A stretch of DNA of 12,060 nucleotides from an uncultured Pseudomonadota bacterium (GCA_903918705.1 CAIXFP010000476.1:1-12060); one strand, 5' to 3'; shown: positions 1 through 6,874, counted from the first letter of the stretch. Numbers and translations: made by a program. Notes: a model not told the origin generated them from the letters alone.

Positions 1-180
1 GAAGGCCGACATTCGAGGGCTGTTCGTCGGCACGGCGTGGTATTGGAAATAGCCCCGCACCACTTGTCGTAACCAGCGACCCACCACCGGAATCGGTTGA
101 TGCATCCGCTTCCGCAACTCCGCTTTCAGTTCACGCAACTTGGCTCGCATCCGGTCACGCCGCGTCAGCCGCATCAGCGG
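1..180 (-). pseudogene. Group II intron reverse transcriptase/maturase, C-terminal fragment (runs off window start)
   Basis: Reading leftwards from about 180, the open frame encodes LTRRDRMRAKLRELKAEL and then RKRMHQPIP...GRWLRQVVRGYFQYHAVPTN up to base 1. This is the highly characteristic maturase (X-domain) tail of bacterial group II intron-encoded proteins, which help splice the intron and retrotranspose it. The ATG at 150 is internal to the family's domain, not a real start. The same frame stays open only to about 252, where a TAG ends it, and the residues before about 175 do not resemble the family. The fingers/palm domains with the YADD active site are therefore missing, so I call it a relic. 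The C-terminus lies outside the window. Protein family is confident; the exact truncation point is not. Confidence 0.8.
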
Positions 181-387
181 GAAATTCCCCGGATGGGGTA
201 GGAACAGCGTCGGCATCCGGGATTGGGGTTCTTTCGCGGCTCGATGGCTGGCCTATACACTCCCCTGCCGACGCTTCGCCTGCATCCTCACGGATACAAA
301 CGCACGGCTCGGGGCCAATGTGGGTCGCTACTCCTTCATTGCAACGGACTTGCACTGTCTACTCCTTGCCGGTCTTTACCGGCGCAC
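181..387 (-). ncRNA. Probable 5' segment (domain I) of a decayed group II intron RNA
   Basis: On the minus strand this stretch begins GTGCGCC at 387, matching the GUGYG 5' terminus of group II introns. A tight hairpin follows (368-373 pairs with 378-383), then a GTGCAAGTCC-like segment and short stems typical of domain I. It leads straight into the maturase fragment. A complete intron would have several hundred bases of RNA plus most of a roughly 400-codon ORF in between, so a large internal deletion is inferred. The plus-strand ORFs over this stretch show no recognisable protein and are regarded as shadows. The assignment rests on the 5' motif and position, not on a fold. Confidence 0.45.
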
Positions 388-388
388 G

Positions 389-476
389 CCTTGATTCCTC
401 AGTTGAACGCTCGTTTGGCTCCGTGAGGCCGCATGGCTGCCGAGGTTCGCGTCTTCGATCAACTGAGGAATCAAGG
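389..476. repeat. 18-bp perfect inverted repeat with 52-bp loop
   Basis: CCTTGATTCCTCAGTTGA at 389-406 is exactly complementary to 459-476. ACGC (407-410) and GCGT (449-452) could extend the stem after a small bulge. On the minus strand the hairpin ends one base before the presumed intron 5' end at 387. Class C group II introns are known to insert just after hairpins (terminators or attC sites), so this may be the insertion target. The loop is too long for an ordinary terminator, and it could instead be a small palindromic mobile element. Confidence 0.75.
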
Positions 477-625
477 TTGCATGGATGAATCGCCGCAAGC
501 CATGACCGACGCGGGTTTCCGGAAGATTCAGGGTGGCGTCGATTCAGGCAGTCCCCCCGGCTTTGCCCTGGAACTCGCCATGCACCCCCACAGCCTCTCC
601 GTTGACCGCGCATCGGCCCGCGGCA
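477..625. other. Non-coding stretch downstream of the ligase gene
   Basis: This is 149 bases between the inverted repeat and the ligase stop codon. I see no convincing ORF, RNA gene or T-run terminator here. The ORFs crossing it continue antisense through the ligase gene. Confidence 0.5.
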
Positions 626-2554
626 TCAGCGCGGTGGCGGTGGCACCAGGTCCAGGAAACGTCGGCCGGCGATGCGCAACAGCCGGTATTGCGCCGTACT
701 CCAGAAATCCTGATCGGGACGGATGCCCGGCGTGGCCTCCAGGTCGCGGATCGCCCGCGCCATCTGCTCCGCCAGGGTGGCCAGTTCCGCGCCATGGCCC
801 GGCGTGGTGCGGGAGAGCAGGGCGGTGGCCAACAGGAGGCGGTCGGCCAGGAAGGGGGAGGCGGCCAGGCCCGCGCGCCACCAGGCCAGCGCTTGCGGCT
901 CCGAGGTCGCCAGGAGACCGGCGTAATAAAAGGAGAGACCATGGCGCGGGTTGCACACCAGGCTGGCGGCGACGATGGTCTGGCCGCGCCCGCCCAGCGC
1001 CGCATCCGGCAGGCCTTGCCGGATCAGGTCCAGGGCATCGTTGGCGTAAGGCAGGTAGCAGGGGGCGAGGCGCATGGCCGCGTCCATGCGGGCCAGCGCC
1101 GCGTCGCGCATGGGGCCGTCGCCGCCGGTGATGGAAGCCAGTTCCTGGCCCAAGGCCTGCCGCGGCGCCGGGTGGAAGGGCGCCAGCACCGTCAGCCAGT
1201 AGGCGATTTCGTAGCGGGGATAAGTCACGTTCCAGCGCAGCAACGCCTGCTGGATCGGCCGCGCTTGCGCCAGCAGGCCCTCCACCGCCACCTGGCCCAA
1301 CAGCAGCCAGCCCAGGATCAGGGCGTAACCGGTGGCGGCCATGCGAAAGGCGCGGGCGTGCTCCCCCCTGGGGCAAAGGGGGGCTGGGAGCTCAGGCTCA
1401 ACGTCATCCGGGCCATACGCATCTCCCCGCCCCCCTTTGCTCCAGGGGGGCGCCAGACGCGCCAGATACAGCCCCAGCAGCAGGCCCACCAAATCGAAGA
1501 AGATCAGAAAGTTCACCAGGGCGTGAATCAGGATGGCGGCGATGGCGGCCAGATAGCCCAGGCGTTGCAGGGCGGCGGGCCCGCCCCCGCGCAGGGTGCG
1601 CCAGCCCGCCCAGGCGGTCCAGACCGCCAGGCCGAGCAGCAGCAGCAGGCCCGGCAGCCCGGTCTCCAGCCAGAGTTGCAGGTAATCGTTGTGGATCCAG
1701 CCGCCCGCCGTGTCGGCCTCGGCGAACAGGCGGTAACGCGGGTAGAGCAGGCGGAAGCCGCCCAGGCCGGTGCCCAGCCAGGGGTGATCCTGGATCATCC
1801 GCGCGGCCGCCTGGAGCAGCATGTAACGGGGCGCGTCGCCCTCCTGGACCGTCTCCGCCAGACGTTGCAGCACGGACACGCCGCCGCCGAGGGCATGGGC
1901 GGCCAGGGCGGCGAGCAGGGAAACGCCGGCCAACAGGGCCAGCTTGCGCGGGAAATCCGGGTGTTTGCGCGCCAGCCAGAGCAGGGGCGGCAGCACCAGG
2001 ACCAGGGCCAGGCTGGCGCCGCGGGAGGCCACCAGGAAGGCCATCAGGGCCGCCCCCGCCAGCAGGGCGAGTTGCCCGACGCGGCGCCAGGGCGCTTGTC
2101 GCGCCAGGTCCGCCGCCAGGTAGTTCGCCAGCAGGGGCAGGAGCAGCAGGTTCAGCACCGCCGCGTAGGCGTTGGGGTCGTTGAACGGCCCCTGGGGTTT
2201 GTAGGTGAAGGTGTTGGGGCCTTGCCCCAGGCCCCACACCAGTAGGATCAGCAACAGCGCCGGCAGCGCCCGGCGCAGCAGGGGCCGAAGTTGTCCCTGC
2301 TCCCTCAGATAGCGGCCGGCCAGGAGGGCGAGAGGCAGGCAGAGCAGGCTGGCCACCTGGGGCAGGGAAAAGCCGGGGGACGGACTCCAGGCCAGGGTGG
2401 CCGGGATCCACAGCAGCCAGGCCGCGCCATACCAGCCCATCGCTGAGCGGCCCCGCCTGGAGATCAGCAGGGCCGGCAGCAGCAACAGCGCCGCCGCCGC
2501 CGAGAACGGCGCCAGCAGGGCGACGGCCAGGGCGAGCAGGGAGAGGAGTGACAT
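626..2554 (-). CDS. Wzy_C-family O-antigen ligase / PglL-type pilin O-oligosaccharyltransferase
   Basis: This 642-residue polytopic inner-membrane protein has about ten or more hydrophobic segments in residues 1-365 and one near 405-420, followed by a soluble helical C-terminal half. Family motifs are GPFNDPNAYA (122-131), HPWLGTGLGGF (257-267) and the periplasmic WIHNDYLQLWLETGLPG loop (286-302), whose His288 is the likely catalytic position. Such enzymes transfer a lipid-linked glycan either to lipid A core (WaaL) or to pilin and other proteins (PglL/PilO/TfpO). The gene lies directly downstream of pilA on the same strand, as tfpO does in Pseudomonas, so pilin glycosylation is favoured. Residues about 368-398 are encoded by an inserted palindromic repeat and interrupt the junction between membrane and soluble parts. 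No clear ribosome-binding site precedes the ATG. The family is confident; the acceptor is inferred. Confidence 0.85.
   Translation of the reverse strand: MSLLSLLALAVALLAPFSAAAALLLLPALLISRRGRSAMGWYGAAWLLWIPATLAWSPSPGFSLPQVASLLCLPLALLAGRYLREQGQLRPLLRRALPALLLILLVWGLGQGPNTFTYKPQGPFNDPNAYAAVLNLLLLPLLANYLAADLARQAPWRRVGQLALLAGAALMAFLVASRGASLALVLVLPPLLWLARKHPDFPRKLALLAGVSLLAALAAHALGGGVSVLQRLAETVQEGDAPRYMLLQAAARMIQDHPWLGTGLGGFRLLYPRYRLFAEADTAGGWIHNDYLQLWLETGLPGLLLLLGLAVWTAWAGWRTLRGGGPAALQRLGYLAAIAAILIHALVNFLIFFDLVGLLLGLYLARLAPPWSKGGRGDAYGPDDVEPELPAPLCPRGEHARAFRMAATGYALILGWLLLGQVAVEGLLAQARPIQQALLRWNVTYPRYEIAYWLTVLAPFHPAPRQALGQELASITGGDGPMRDAALARMDAAMRLAPCYLPYANDALDLIRQGLPDAALGGRGQTIVAASLVCNPRHGLSFYYAGLLATSEPQALAWWRAGLAASPFLADRLLLATALLSRTTPGHGAELATLAEQMARAIRDLEATPGIRPDQDFWSTAQYRLLRIAGRRFLDLVPPPPR
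1361..1452. repeat. Palindromic repeat inserted in frame in the ligase gene
   Basis: Arms 1363-1383 and 1430-1450 are inverted copies of each other, 20 of 21 bases matching (the mismatch pairs G1372 with the base opposite it), separated by 46 bp. Each arm is itself a hairpin of six C and six G around a TGGGGCAAA-like centre. The design resembles REP/MITE-type intergenic repeats. Translated on the minus strand it gives about 30 hydrophilic, Pro/Gly-rich residues (PPWSKGGRGDAYGP and onward) without a stop, in a protein that is otherwise strongly hydrophobic or Ala/Leu-rich. Confidence 0.8.
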
Positions 2555-2566
2555 GGAAGCCGGAGA

Positions 2567-2593
2567 CGAAAACGCCGGCCAGTGGCCGGCGTT
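2567..2593 (-). terminator. Intrinsic terminator/attenuator between pilA and the ligase gene
   Basis: AACGCCGGCC (2571-2580) and GGCCGGCGTT (2584-2593) form a 10-bp perfect stem with a 3-base loop. On the minus strand a four-T run follows the stem. It lies after the pilA stop and before the ligase ATG. The short T-run suggests partial termination, giving abundant pilin and little ligase (inference). Confidence 0.65.
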
Positions 2594-2615
2594 GTGGGGA
2601 GGGGTCAGACCGGGA

Positions 2616-3053
2616 TCAGTTGCACAGGCCTTTGGTCAGGCAACCGCTGGTGCTGTGCGACCAGGTGACGGTTCCGTTGGCCACGGTGGGCGTCAAAATG
2701 TAGGTGACACTGGCAAGGTTGCCGCCACTGCCGGTCGCGGTGATCACACCGTCGGTAACTGAAACACTGGCTACATTGCCATAGGCAGAAGCGGTGCTTA
2801 GGTTCGCCTGGACGCCCAATGCACCACCGCTACAACCTGTTGCTGTGGGAGGGTTCTGCGCCTGAACACAGCCTTCCACGGAAGTCTTGTAGGTGGCGGT
2901 GGAATTGACTACTTCGGTGAAGTTGGCGCGGTCCTTGTAGTTCTGGTAGCTCGGCACCGCGATGGCGGCCAGGATGCCGATGATGGCCACGACGATCAGC
3001 AGTTCGATCAGGGTGAAGCCGGATTGGCTGGAACGGGGGGTAAGCTGTTTCAT
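2616..3053 (-). CDS. pilA: Type IV major pilin (PilA-like)
   Basis: This 145-residue prepilin has the class III leader MKQLTPRSSQSG, cleaved after Gly12 by a PilD-type peptidase. The mature N-terminus FTLIELLIVVAIIGILAAIAVPSY has Glu5 of the mature chain and the hydrophobic helix that packs the fibre core. Length is typical of type IVa pilins. Four cysteines are present (62, 74, 138, 144). Cys138 and Cys144 sit in the last eight residues and probably close the C-terminal D-loop. The globular part is rich in Ser/Thr/Gly, offering possible O-glycosylation sites. AGGAG lies 7 bases before the ATG. A sigma-54-like promoter lies upstream, and a ligase gene lies downstream behind an attenuator. It could be one of several pilins in the genome, but the form fits a major subunit. 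Confidence 0.92.
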   Translation of the reverse strand: MKQLTPRSSQSGFTLIELLIVVAIIGILAAIAVPSYQNYKDRANFTEVVNSTATYKTSVEGCVQAQNPPTATGCSGGALGVQANLSTASAYGNVASVSVTDGVITATGSGGNLASVTYILTPTVANGTVTWSHSTSGCLTKGLCN

Positions 3054-3126
3054 GATGTGCTCCTGATGGTGGCGGGGGATTCGCGACCGCTGCCGGGTGA
3101 TCCGCGGCGGTAGGCGTGGACCATCA

Positions 3127-3143
3127 AGCGGGAATCATGCCAG
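3127..3143 (-). promoter_or_regulatory. Sigma-54 (RpoN) -24/-12 promoter of pilA
   Basis: The minus strand reads CTGGCATGATTCCCGCT. Against YTGGCAC-N5-TTGCW it keeps TGGCA and the GC at the exact required spacing, with three mismatches. Transcription would begin near 3115, leaving a leader of about 60 bases before the pilA ATG. RpoN with PilS/PilR drives pilA in Pseudomonas, so the location is sensible. Confidence 0.55.
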
Positions 3144-3363
3144 GCGTCAGATCCGCCCGGAAACACGCGCAGCCCCTTGTTTTAATTGGCGCCTACTTTG
3201 AATACCGGGGAAACCTCGCGCGGCCGCCCCGCCACCACCTGACGTTTTTCGGCACCCACCCTGCCGCTGAGGGTCAGTTTTACTTGTTTTCCCTGGTTTC
3301 AGAGAAGGCGCGATGCGCGGGCCACCCATTCGAGGCCAGCCCACGCGACGGCGCCGCCGCCCT
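3144..3363. other. Intergenic region upstream of pilA and downstream of ppk2
   Basis: This is the remainder of the 310-base gap between pilA and ppk2. It should hold the upstream activator sites of the pilA promoter. I recognise no ORF with support, no RNA gene and no clear terminator for ppk2. Confidence 0.4.
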
Positions 3364-4431
3364 TCAGAAACGGGTGACCTTGTTGTCCTCGCTGGCCAAC
3401 ACTTCAGAACCGCTCCCCACCAGCAGGGCATCGGGCGCGTGGGCGACGTGGGGATCCTTGTCCGGGTAGGGCAGGCTGTGCAGGAAATGCCGCATGCAGT
3501 TGAGGCGGGCGCGCTTCTTGTCGTCGGACTTGATCACCGTCCAGGGAGAGTCAGCGGTATCGGTGTGGAAGAACATGGCGTTCTTGGCCTCGGTGTAGTC
3601 ATCCCACATGTCCAGCGACTTGATGTCGATGGGCGACAGCTTCCAGTGCTTGAGCGGATCGTCGCGGCGCGAGACGAAGCGGCGCAATTGCTCCTCGCGG
3701 CTCACCGAGAACCAGTACTTGTAGAACTTCACCCCACTGTTCACCAGCATGCGTTCCAGTTGCGGGGTCTGGCGCATGAATTCCAGGTATTCGTGGGGGG
3801 TGCAGAAGCCCATCACCCGCTCGACGCCGGCGCGGTTGTACCAGGAGCGGTCGAAGAAGACCATTTCCCCGGCGGTGGGAAGATGCTGGACGTAGCGCTG
3901 GAAGAACCACTGCCCGCGCTCCCGGTCCGAGGGCTTGTCCAGGGCGACGACGCGGGCGCCGCGCGGGTTCAGGTGCTCCATGTAGCGCTTGATGGTGCCG
4001 CCCTTGCCGGCGGCATCGCGCCCCTCGAACAGGATCACGACCTTCTGCCCGGATTCCCGGACCCAGTTCTGCACCTTGAGCAGTTCGATCTGCAGCTTCT
4101 CCTTCTGCGCCTCATATTCGGCGCGACGCATGCGGGTGCGGTAGGGGTAGCTTTCCGGCAGCGGGGCGTAATCGCTCTCCTCATTGCTGCCATGGGGCGC
4201 ATGGGCCACCGCCAGGGCCGCCGGGCCGTGGCTGACCGCTTCGATTTCCGCCGCGGCGGCGGGATTGGCTTCTCGTTTGCCAGCCGCCAGGGGCGTTGCC
4301 ACCGGCTCGGGCGTGACGCCGACAGCCGCGACCGGCTCGAGCAAAGCTGCGGCCGGGGCGGCCAAATTTTCCGCGACCGCCTTGCGGCGCCGGGTTTTGG
4401 GTGTGGCGGTAGCGGGGTTGCTGTCGGTCAT
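3364..4431 (-). CDS. ppk2: Polyphosphate kinase 2 (PPK2 family)
   Basis: This 355-residue cytoplasmic enzyme belongs to the PPK2 family, which transfers phosphate between inorganic polyphosphate and nucleotides, mostly making ATP or GTP from the diphosphates. The kinase core spans about 95-325. It has Walker A GRDAAGKGG (137-145), Walker B/lid VFFDRSWYNRAGVERV with Asp194, and the conserved SVSREEQLRRF and KLSPIDIKSLDMWDDY blocks. The single-domain layout fits class I PPK2 (ADP/GDP-preferring), but the class cannot be fixed by eye. The first 85 or so residues are an Ala/Pro-rich, low-complexity tail with a basic patch (KTRRRK) and look disordered. AGGAG six bases before the ATG supports this start. 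It is divergent from the pseudouridine synthase gene and not obviously in an operon. Confidence 0.92.
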   Translation of the reverse strand: MTDSNPATATPKTRRRKAVAENLAAPAAALLEPVAAVGVTPEPVATPLAAGKREANPAAAAEIEAVSHGPAALAVAHAPHGSNEESDYAPLPESYPYRTRMRRAEYEAQKEKLQIELLKVQNWVRESGQKVVILFEGRDAAGKGGTIKRYMEHLNPRGARVVALDKPSDRERGQWFFQRYVQHLPTAGEMVFFDRSWYNRAGVERVMGFCTPHEYLEFMRQTPQLERMLVNSGVKFYKYWFSVSREEQLRRFVSRRDDPLKHWKLSPIDIKSLDMWDDYTEAKNAMFFHTDTADSPWTVIKSDDKKRARLNCMRHFLHSLPYPDKDPHVAHAPDALLVGSGSEVLASEDNKVTRF

Positions 4432-4551
4432 GGCGGTCTCCTGGTCAAAAAAGCCGCAAATTATCCGCTCGTAAATGGCGGTGGATGATGGATTGTTCTT
4501 ATCCGAAGGCCGGCAAATCCGTAGACTCGGCCCTTTCCATATGTCCTGTTT

Positions 4552-5268
4552 ATGGCCCTACCCATGCAATTGTTTCGTATACTGCAATCCCAGGGCTTCG
4601 GCGTGCGCCGACTCTGCCGCGAATTGATCGAGTCCGGGCGCGTCAAGACCAATGGCGTGGCGATGACCGACCCCGAATCGGAATGCGACCCGGTCGCGCT
4701 GACCCTGAGCGTGGATGGCCAGGACTGGCTTTACCGCGAGAAGGTCTACCTGGCGCTGAACAAACCGGAAGGCTACGAATGTTCCCGCCAGGCCTCGCAC
4801 CATCCCAGCGTGTTCAGCCTGCTGCCGGCGCCGCTGGCGGAACGGGGCGTACAGCCGGTGGGGCGCCTGGATCAGGACAGCACCGGACTGTTGCTGCTGT
4901 CCGATGACGGTGACTTCATCCACCGCTATACCTCGCCGAAGAAGGAAATCGGCAAGCGCTACCGGGTGGTGTGCAAGCACCCCGTGAGCGAGGAGCAGAT
5001 CGCGGCGCTGCGGACCGGGGTGTTGTTGCGCGACGAGCGCGCGCCCATCGCCGCGCGGGCCTGCCAGCGAGTGGGCGAGAAGGTGGTGGACCTGGACATC
5101 GGCGAAGGCAAATACCATCAGGTCAAGCGCATGTTGGCGGCGGCCGGCAATCGGGTCGAGTCCCTGGAGCGCACCCGCATCGGCGGTTTTGACCTGCCGT
5201 CCGACCTGGAGCCGGGCCAGTGGCGCTACCTGGAGGCCGCCGACCTGACCGCCCTCGCGCAAACTTGA
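4552..5268 (+). CDS. rsuA: RsuA-family 16S rRNA pseudouridine synthase
   Basis: This 238-residue protein isomerises a uridine in rRNA to pseudouridine. RsuA itself acts on U516 of 16S rRNA. An N-terminal S4-like RNA-binding part (about 5-60) is followed by the catalytic domain with LNKPEGYECS (69-78), GRLDQDSTGLLLLSDDG (104-120) with catalytic Asp107, and KYHQVKRMLAAAGNRV (187-202). GRYHQVKRM is the form seen in RsuA, and length is close to the 231 residues of E. coli RsuA. A second Met at codon 5 (4564) is an equally good start, as neither has a strong ribosome-binding site. RluB, RluE or RluF relatives share the fold, so the target site is less sure than the family. It starts a plus-strand run towards dapF. 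Confidence 0.85.
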   Translation: MALPMQLFRILQSQGFGVRRLCRELIESGRVKTNGVAMTDPESECDPVALTLSVDGQDWLYREKVYLALNKPEGYECSRQASHHPSVFSLLPAPLAERGVQPVGRLDQDSTGLLLLSDDGDFIHRYTSPKKEIGKRYRVVCKHPVSEEQIAALRTGVLLRDERAPIAARACQRVGEKVVDLDIGEGKYHQVKRMLAAAGNRVESLERTRIGGFDLPSDLEPGQWRYLEAADLTALAQT

Positions 5269-5374
5269 CCCCGACAACTTCGGCCGCGCCACGGCGCGCG
5301 CATGACGGACCGCATCCCGGAGGAAGCACGCCGCGGTCGAACCTGTCCGATGCAACCACCAAGGAACCCCCACC

Positions 5375-5791
5375 ATGAGATTCCAGAATCCCTCCCCGGA
5401 AGAAATCAAGTCTCTGCTGCAACGGGTCAAGACCATCGCCGTCGTCGGCCTGTCGCCGAAGCCGGACCGGCCCAGTTTCGGCGTGTCCCAGGCCATGCAG
5501 CGCTTCGGCTACCGCATCGTGCCGGTGCGTCCGGCCCTCGCTGAAGCCCTGGGCGAAAAGGCCTACGCGAAACTGGCCGACATCCCGTTCCCGGTGGATT
5601 TGGTCAACGTTTTCCGGGAGTCCGCCGCCATCCCCGGCGTGGTGGAGGAAACCCTGGCCATCGGCGCCCCGGCCATCTGGATACAGGAAGGCATCATCCA
5701 CGACGAGGCGGCGGAAAAGGCTCGCGCCGCCGGCCTCACCGTGGTGATGGACCGCTGCATATTCAAGGACTACCTGCGCTGGATGCCTTGA
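5375..5791 (+). CDS. CoA-binding domain protein, YccU-like
   Basis: This 138-residue protein is a single Rossmann-type CoA_binding_2 domain, and the length is standard for the family. The N-terminal strand and loop IAVVGLSPKPDRPSFGVSQAM (21-41) is the nucleotide-binding turn. GYRIVPVRP and the late GLTVVMDRCIFKDYLRW block are also typical. Family members bind CoA in structures, but no reaction is established. AAGGAA precedes the ATG by a suitable distance. It lies 18 bases before dapF and 106 bases after the pseudouridine synthase gene, so co-transcription with dapF is likely. Confidence 0.88.
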   Translation: MRFQNPSPEEIKSLLQRVKTIAVVGLSPKPDRPSFGVSQAMQRFGYRIVPVRPALAEALGEKAYAKLADIPFPVDLVNVFRESAAIPGVVEETLAIGAPAIWIQEGIIHDEAAEKARAAGLTVVMDRCIFKDYLRWMP

Positions 5792-5809
5792 ACTGGCGAT
5801 AATCGCGCC

Positions 5810-6739
5810 ATGAGACTGAAATTCACCAAGATGCAGGGGGCCGGCAACGACTTCGTCGTCCTCGACGGCGTGCGCCAGACCCTGGCCCTTTCCCCGGAGC
5901 AGTACCGCGCCCTGGCCGATCGCCACTTCGGCATCGGCTGCGACCAGATTCTTCTGGTGCAGCCCGCCACCCGGCCGGATTGCGACTTCCGCTACCGCAT
6001 CTTCAACGCCGACGGCGGCGAGGTGCAGCAGTGCGGCAACGGTGCCCGCTGCTTCGTGCGCTTCGTGCACGAGCAGGGCCTCACGCCGAAGCGGGAGATC
6101 CGGGTCGAGACCGCCGCCGGGATCATCGTCCCGCGCCTGGAGGAGGACGGCCAGGTCACCGTGGACATGGGTCCGCCCAGGTTCGCGCCGGCGGAAATCC
6201 CGTTTATTCCGGAAGGCCGGGTCTGTAGCGCCGGCGCTATGTCCCGAAGGGACGGTATCCTTCAGGGCTCGCCGGCTTGTTGCTCTGATCAGAAGAACGT
6301 TGCCGGCGAGGCGCCGGCGCTACCCACCTACGTCATCGAAGTCTCCGGCGAGCCCGTGGAGCTCTCCGTGGTCTCCATGGGCAATCCCCATGCCGTGCGC
6401 GTGGTGTGCGACGTGGACACGGCACCGGTGCAGGAACTGGGCGCCAGGATCGAGCATCACCCAAGCTTCCCGGAGCGTGTCAACGTCGGCTTCCTGCAGG
6501 TGCTGCACCGGGGCGAAGTGAAATTGCGGGTGTTCGAGCGCGGCGCCGGCGAGACCCTGGCCTGCGGTACCGGCGCCTGCGCCGCCGTGGTGGCCGGCAT
6601 CACCCGCGGCTTACTCGATGCCCAGGTGCGGGTCCACACCCGGGGCGGCGACCTATCCATTAACTGGGCCGGCCCCGGCAGCCACGTCTTCCTCACCGGC
6701 CCGGCCGTCAGCGTTTTCCAGGGTGAGATCGAAACATGA
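5810..6739 (+). CDS. dapF: Diaminopimelate epimerase with an in-frame 33-residue insertion
   Basis: DapF converts LL- to meso-diaminopimelate, the precursor of lysine and of the peptidoglycan cross-link, in the cytoplasm. Both catalytic cysteines are present: Cys75 in QCGNGARCF and Cys252 in ACGTGACAA. The FTKMQGAGNDFVVLD start, SMGNPHAV and FERGAGETLACG are all canonical. The protein is 309 residues where about 275 is usual. The excess is residues about 139-171 (CSAGAMSRRD through GEAPALP), encoded by a palindromic element lying between the N-terminal half's PRFAPAEIPF strand and the TYVIEVSG strand. Without it the two flanks join as in other DapF proteins. The frame is intact and both active-site halves remain, so the enzyme is probably functional with a surface loop (inference). 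No strong ribosome-binding site is visible. Confidence 0.95.
   Translation: MRLKFTKMQGAGNDFVVLDGVRQTLALSPEQYRALADRHFGIGCDQILLVQPATRPDCDFRYRIFNADGGEVQQCGNGARCFVRFVHEQGLTPKREIRVETAAGIIVPRLEEDGQVTVDMGPPRFAPAEIPFIPEGRVCSAGAMSRRDGILQGSPACCSDQKNVAGEAPALPTYVIEVSGEPVELSVVSMGNPHAVRVVCDVDTAPVQELGARIEHHPSFPERVNVGFLQVLHRGEVKLRVFERGAGETLACGTGACAAVVAGITRGLLDAQVRVHTRGGDLSINWAGPGSHVFLTGPAVSVFQGEIET
6225..6323. repeat. 99-bp palindromic element inserted in frame in dapF
   Basis: GTAGCGCCGGCGC (6225-6237) is perfectly inverted at 6311-6323. Just inside, CTCGCCGGC (6268-6276) is inverted at 6302-6310, contiguous with the outer right arm. The left arm is interrupted by a 30-base side branch holding its own hairpin GTCCC-GAA-GGGAC (6241-6253). 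The tip carries the palindrome TCTGATCAGA (6284-6293). The whole would fold as a branched cruciform. Arm to arm it measures exactly 99 bp, or 33 codons, and adds no stop. It is unrelated in sequence to the repeat in the ligase gene. Confidence 0.85.
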
Positions 6740-6874
6740 GTGCACACGCCGTCCCGGTTCTGGGGCGACATGGCAAGGCCACGGAGGTTGGCAGGACCGG
6801 CAGGTGAGAGCGCTGTTTGCCCACGCTGATGGACTTTGATTCGTGTGATTGCGTTTTATGAAAAAGGAAAAGCG
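6740..6874. other. Leader of the toxin-antitoxin/restriction cassette
   Basis: This is the gap between the dapF stop and the antitoxin ATG. It must contain the left junction of the inserted cassette, yet I see no direct repeat shared with the right junction (9842-9881) and no convincing -35/-10 pair. A TTG at 6836 could extend the antitoxin by 13 codons, but the ATG at 6875 has the better ribosome-binding site. Confidence 0.35.

Noticed and set aside
140..426. Short plus-strand ORFs over the intron relic
   Set aside because: No ribosome-binding sites and no known domain. The sequence reads better as the complementary strand of a group II intron 5' region.
389..476. Integron attC site
   Set aside because: The length is plausible, but the required GTTRRRY core and its RYYYAAC partner are not present at the ends, and the arms are a perfect rather than interrupted repeat.
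533..2245. Long plus-strand open frame antisense to the ligase gene
   Set aside because: It is Gln/Arg/Gly-rich with no recognisable domain, and mirrors the high-GC codon pattern of the real membrane-protein gene on the other strand.
3313..4488. Plus-strand ORF opposite ppk2
   Set aside because: A shadow of the strongly conserved PPK2 frame, with no domain of its own.
6740..6874. Direct repeats or att site bounding the addiction cassette
   Set aside because: I compared this gap with 9842-9881 and saw no shared repeat, so no target duplication can be claimed.
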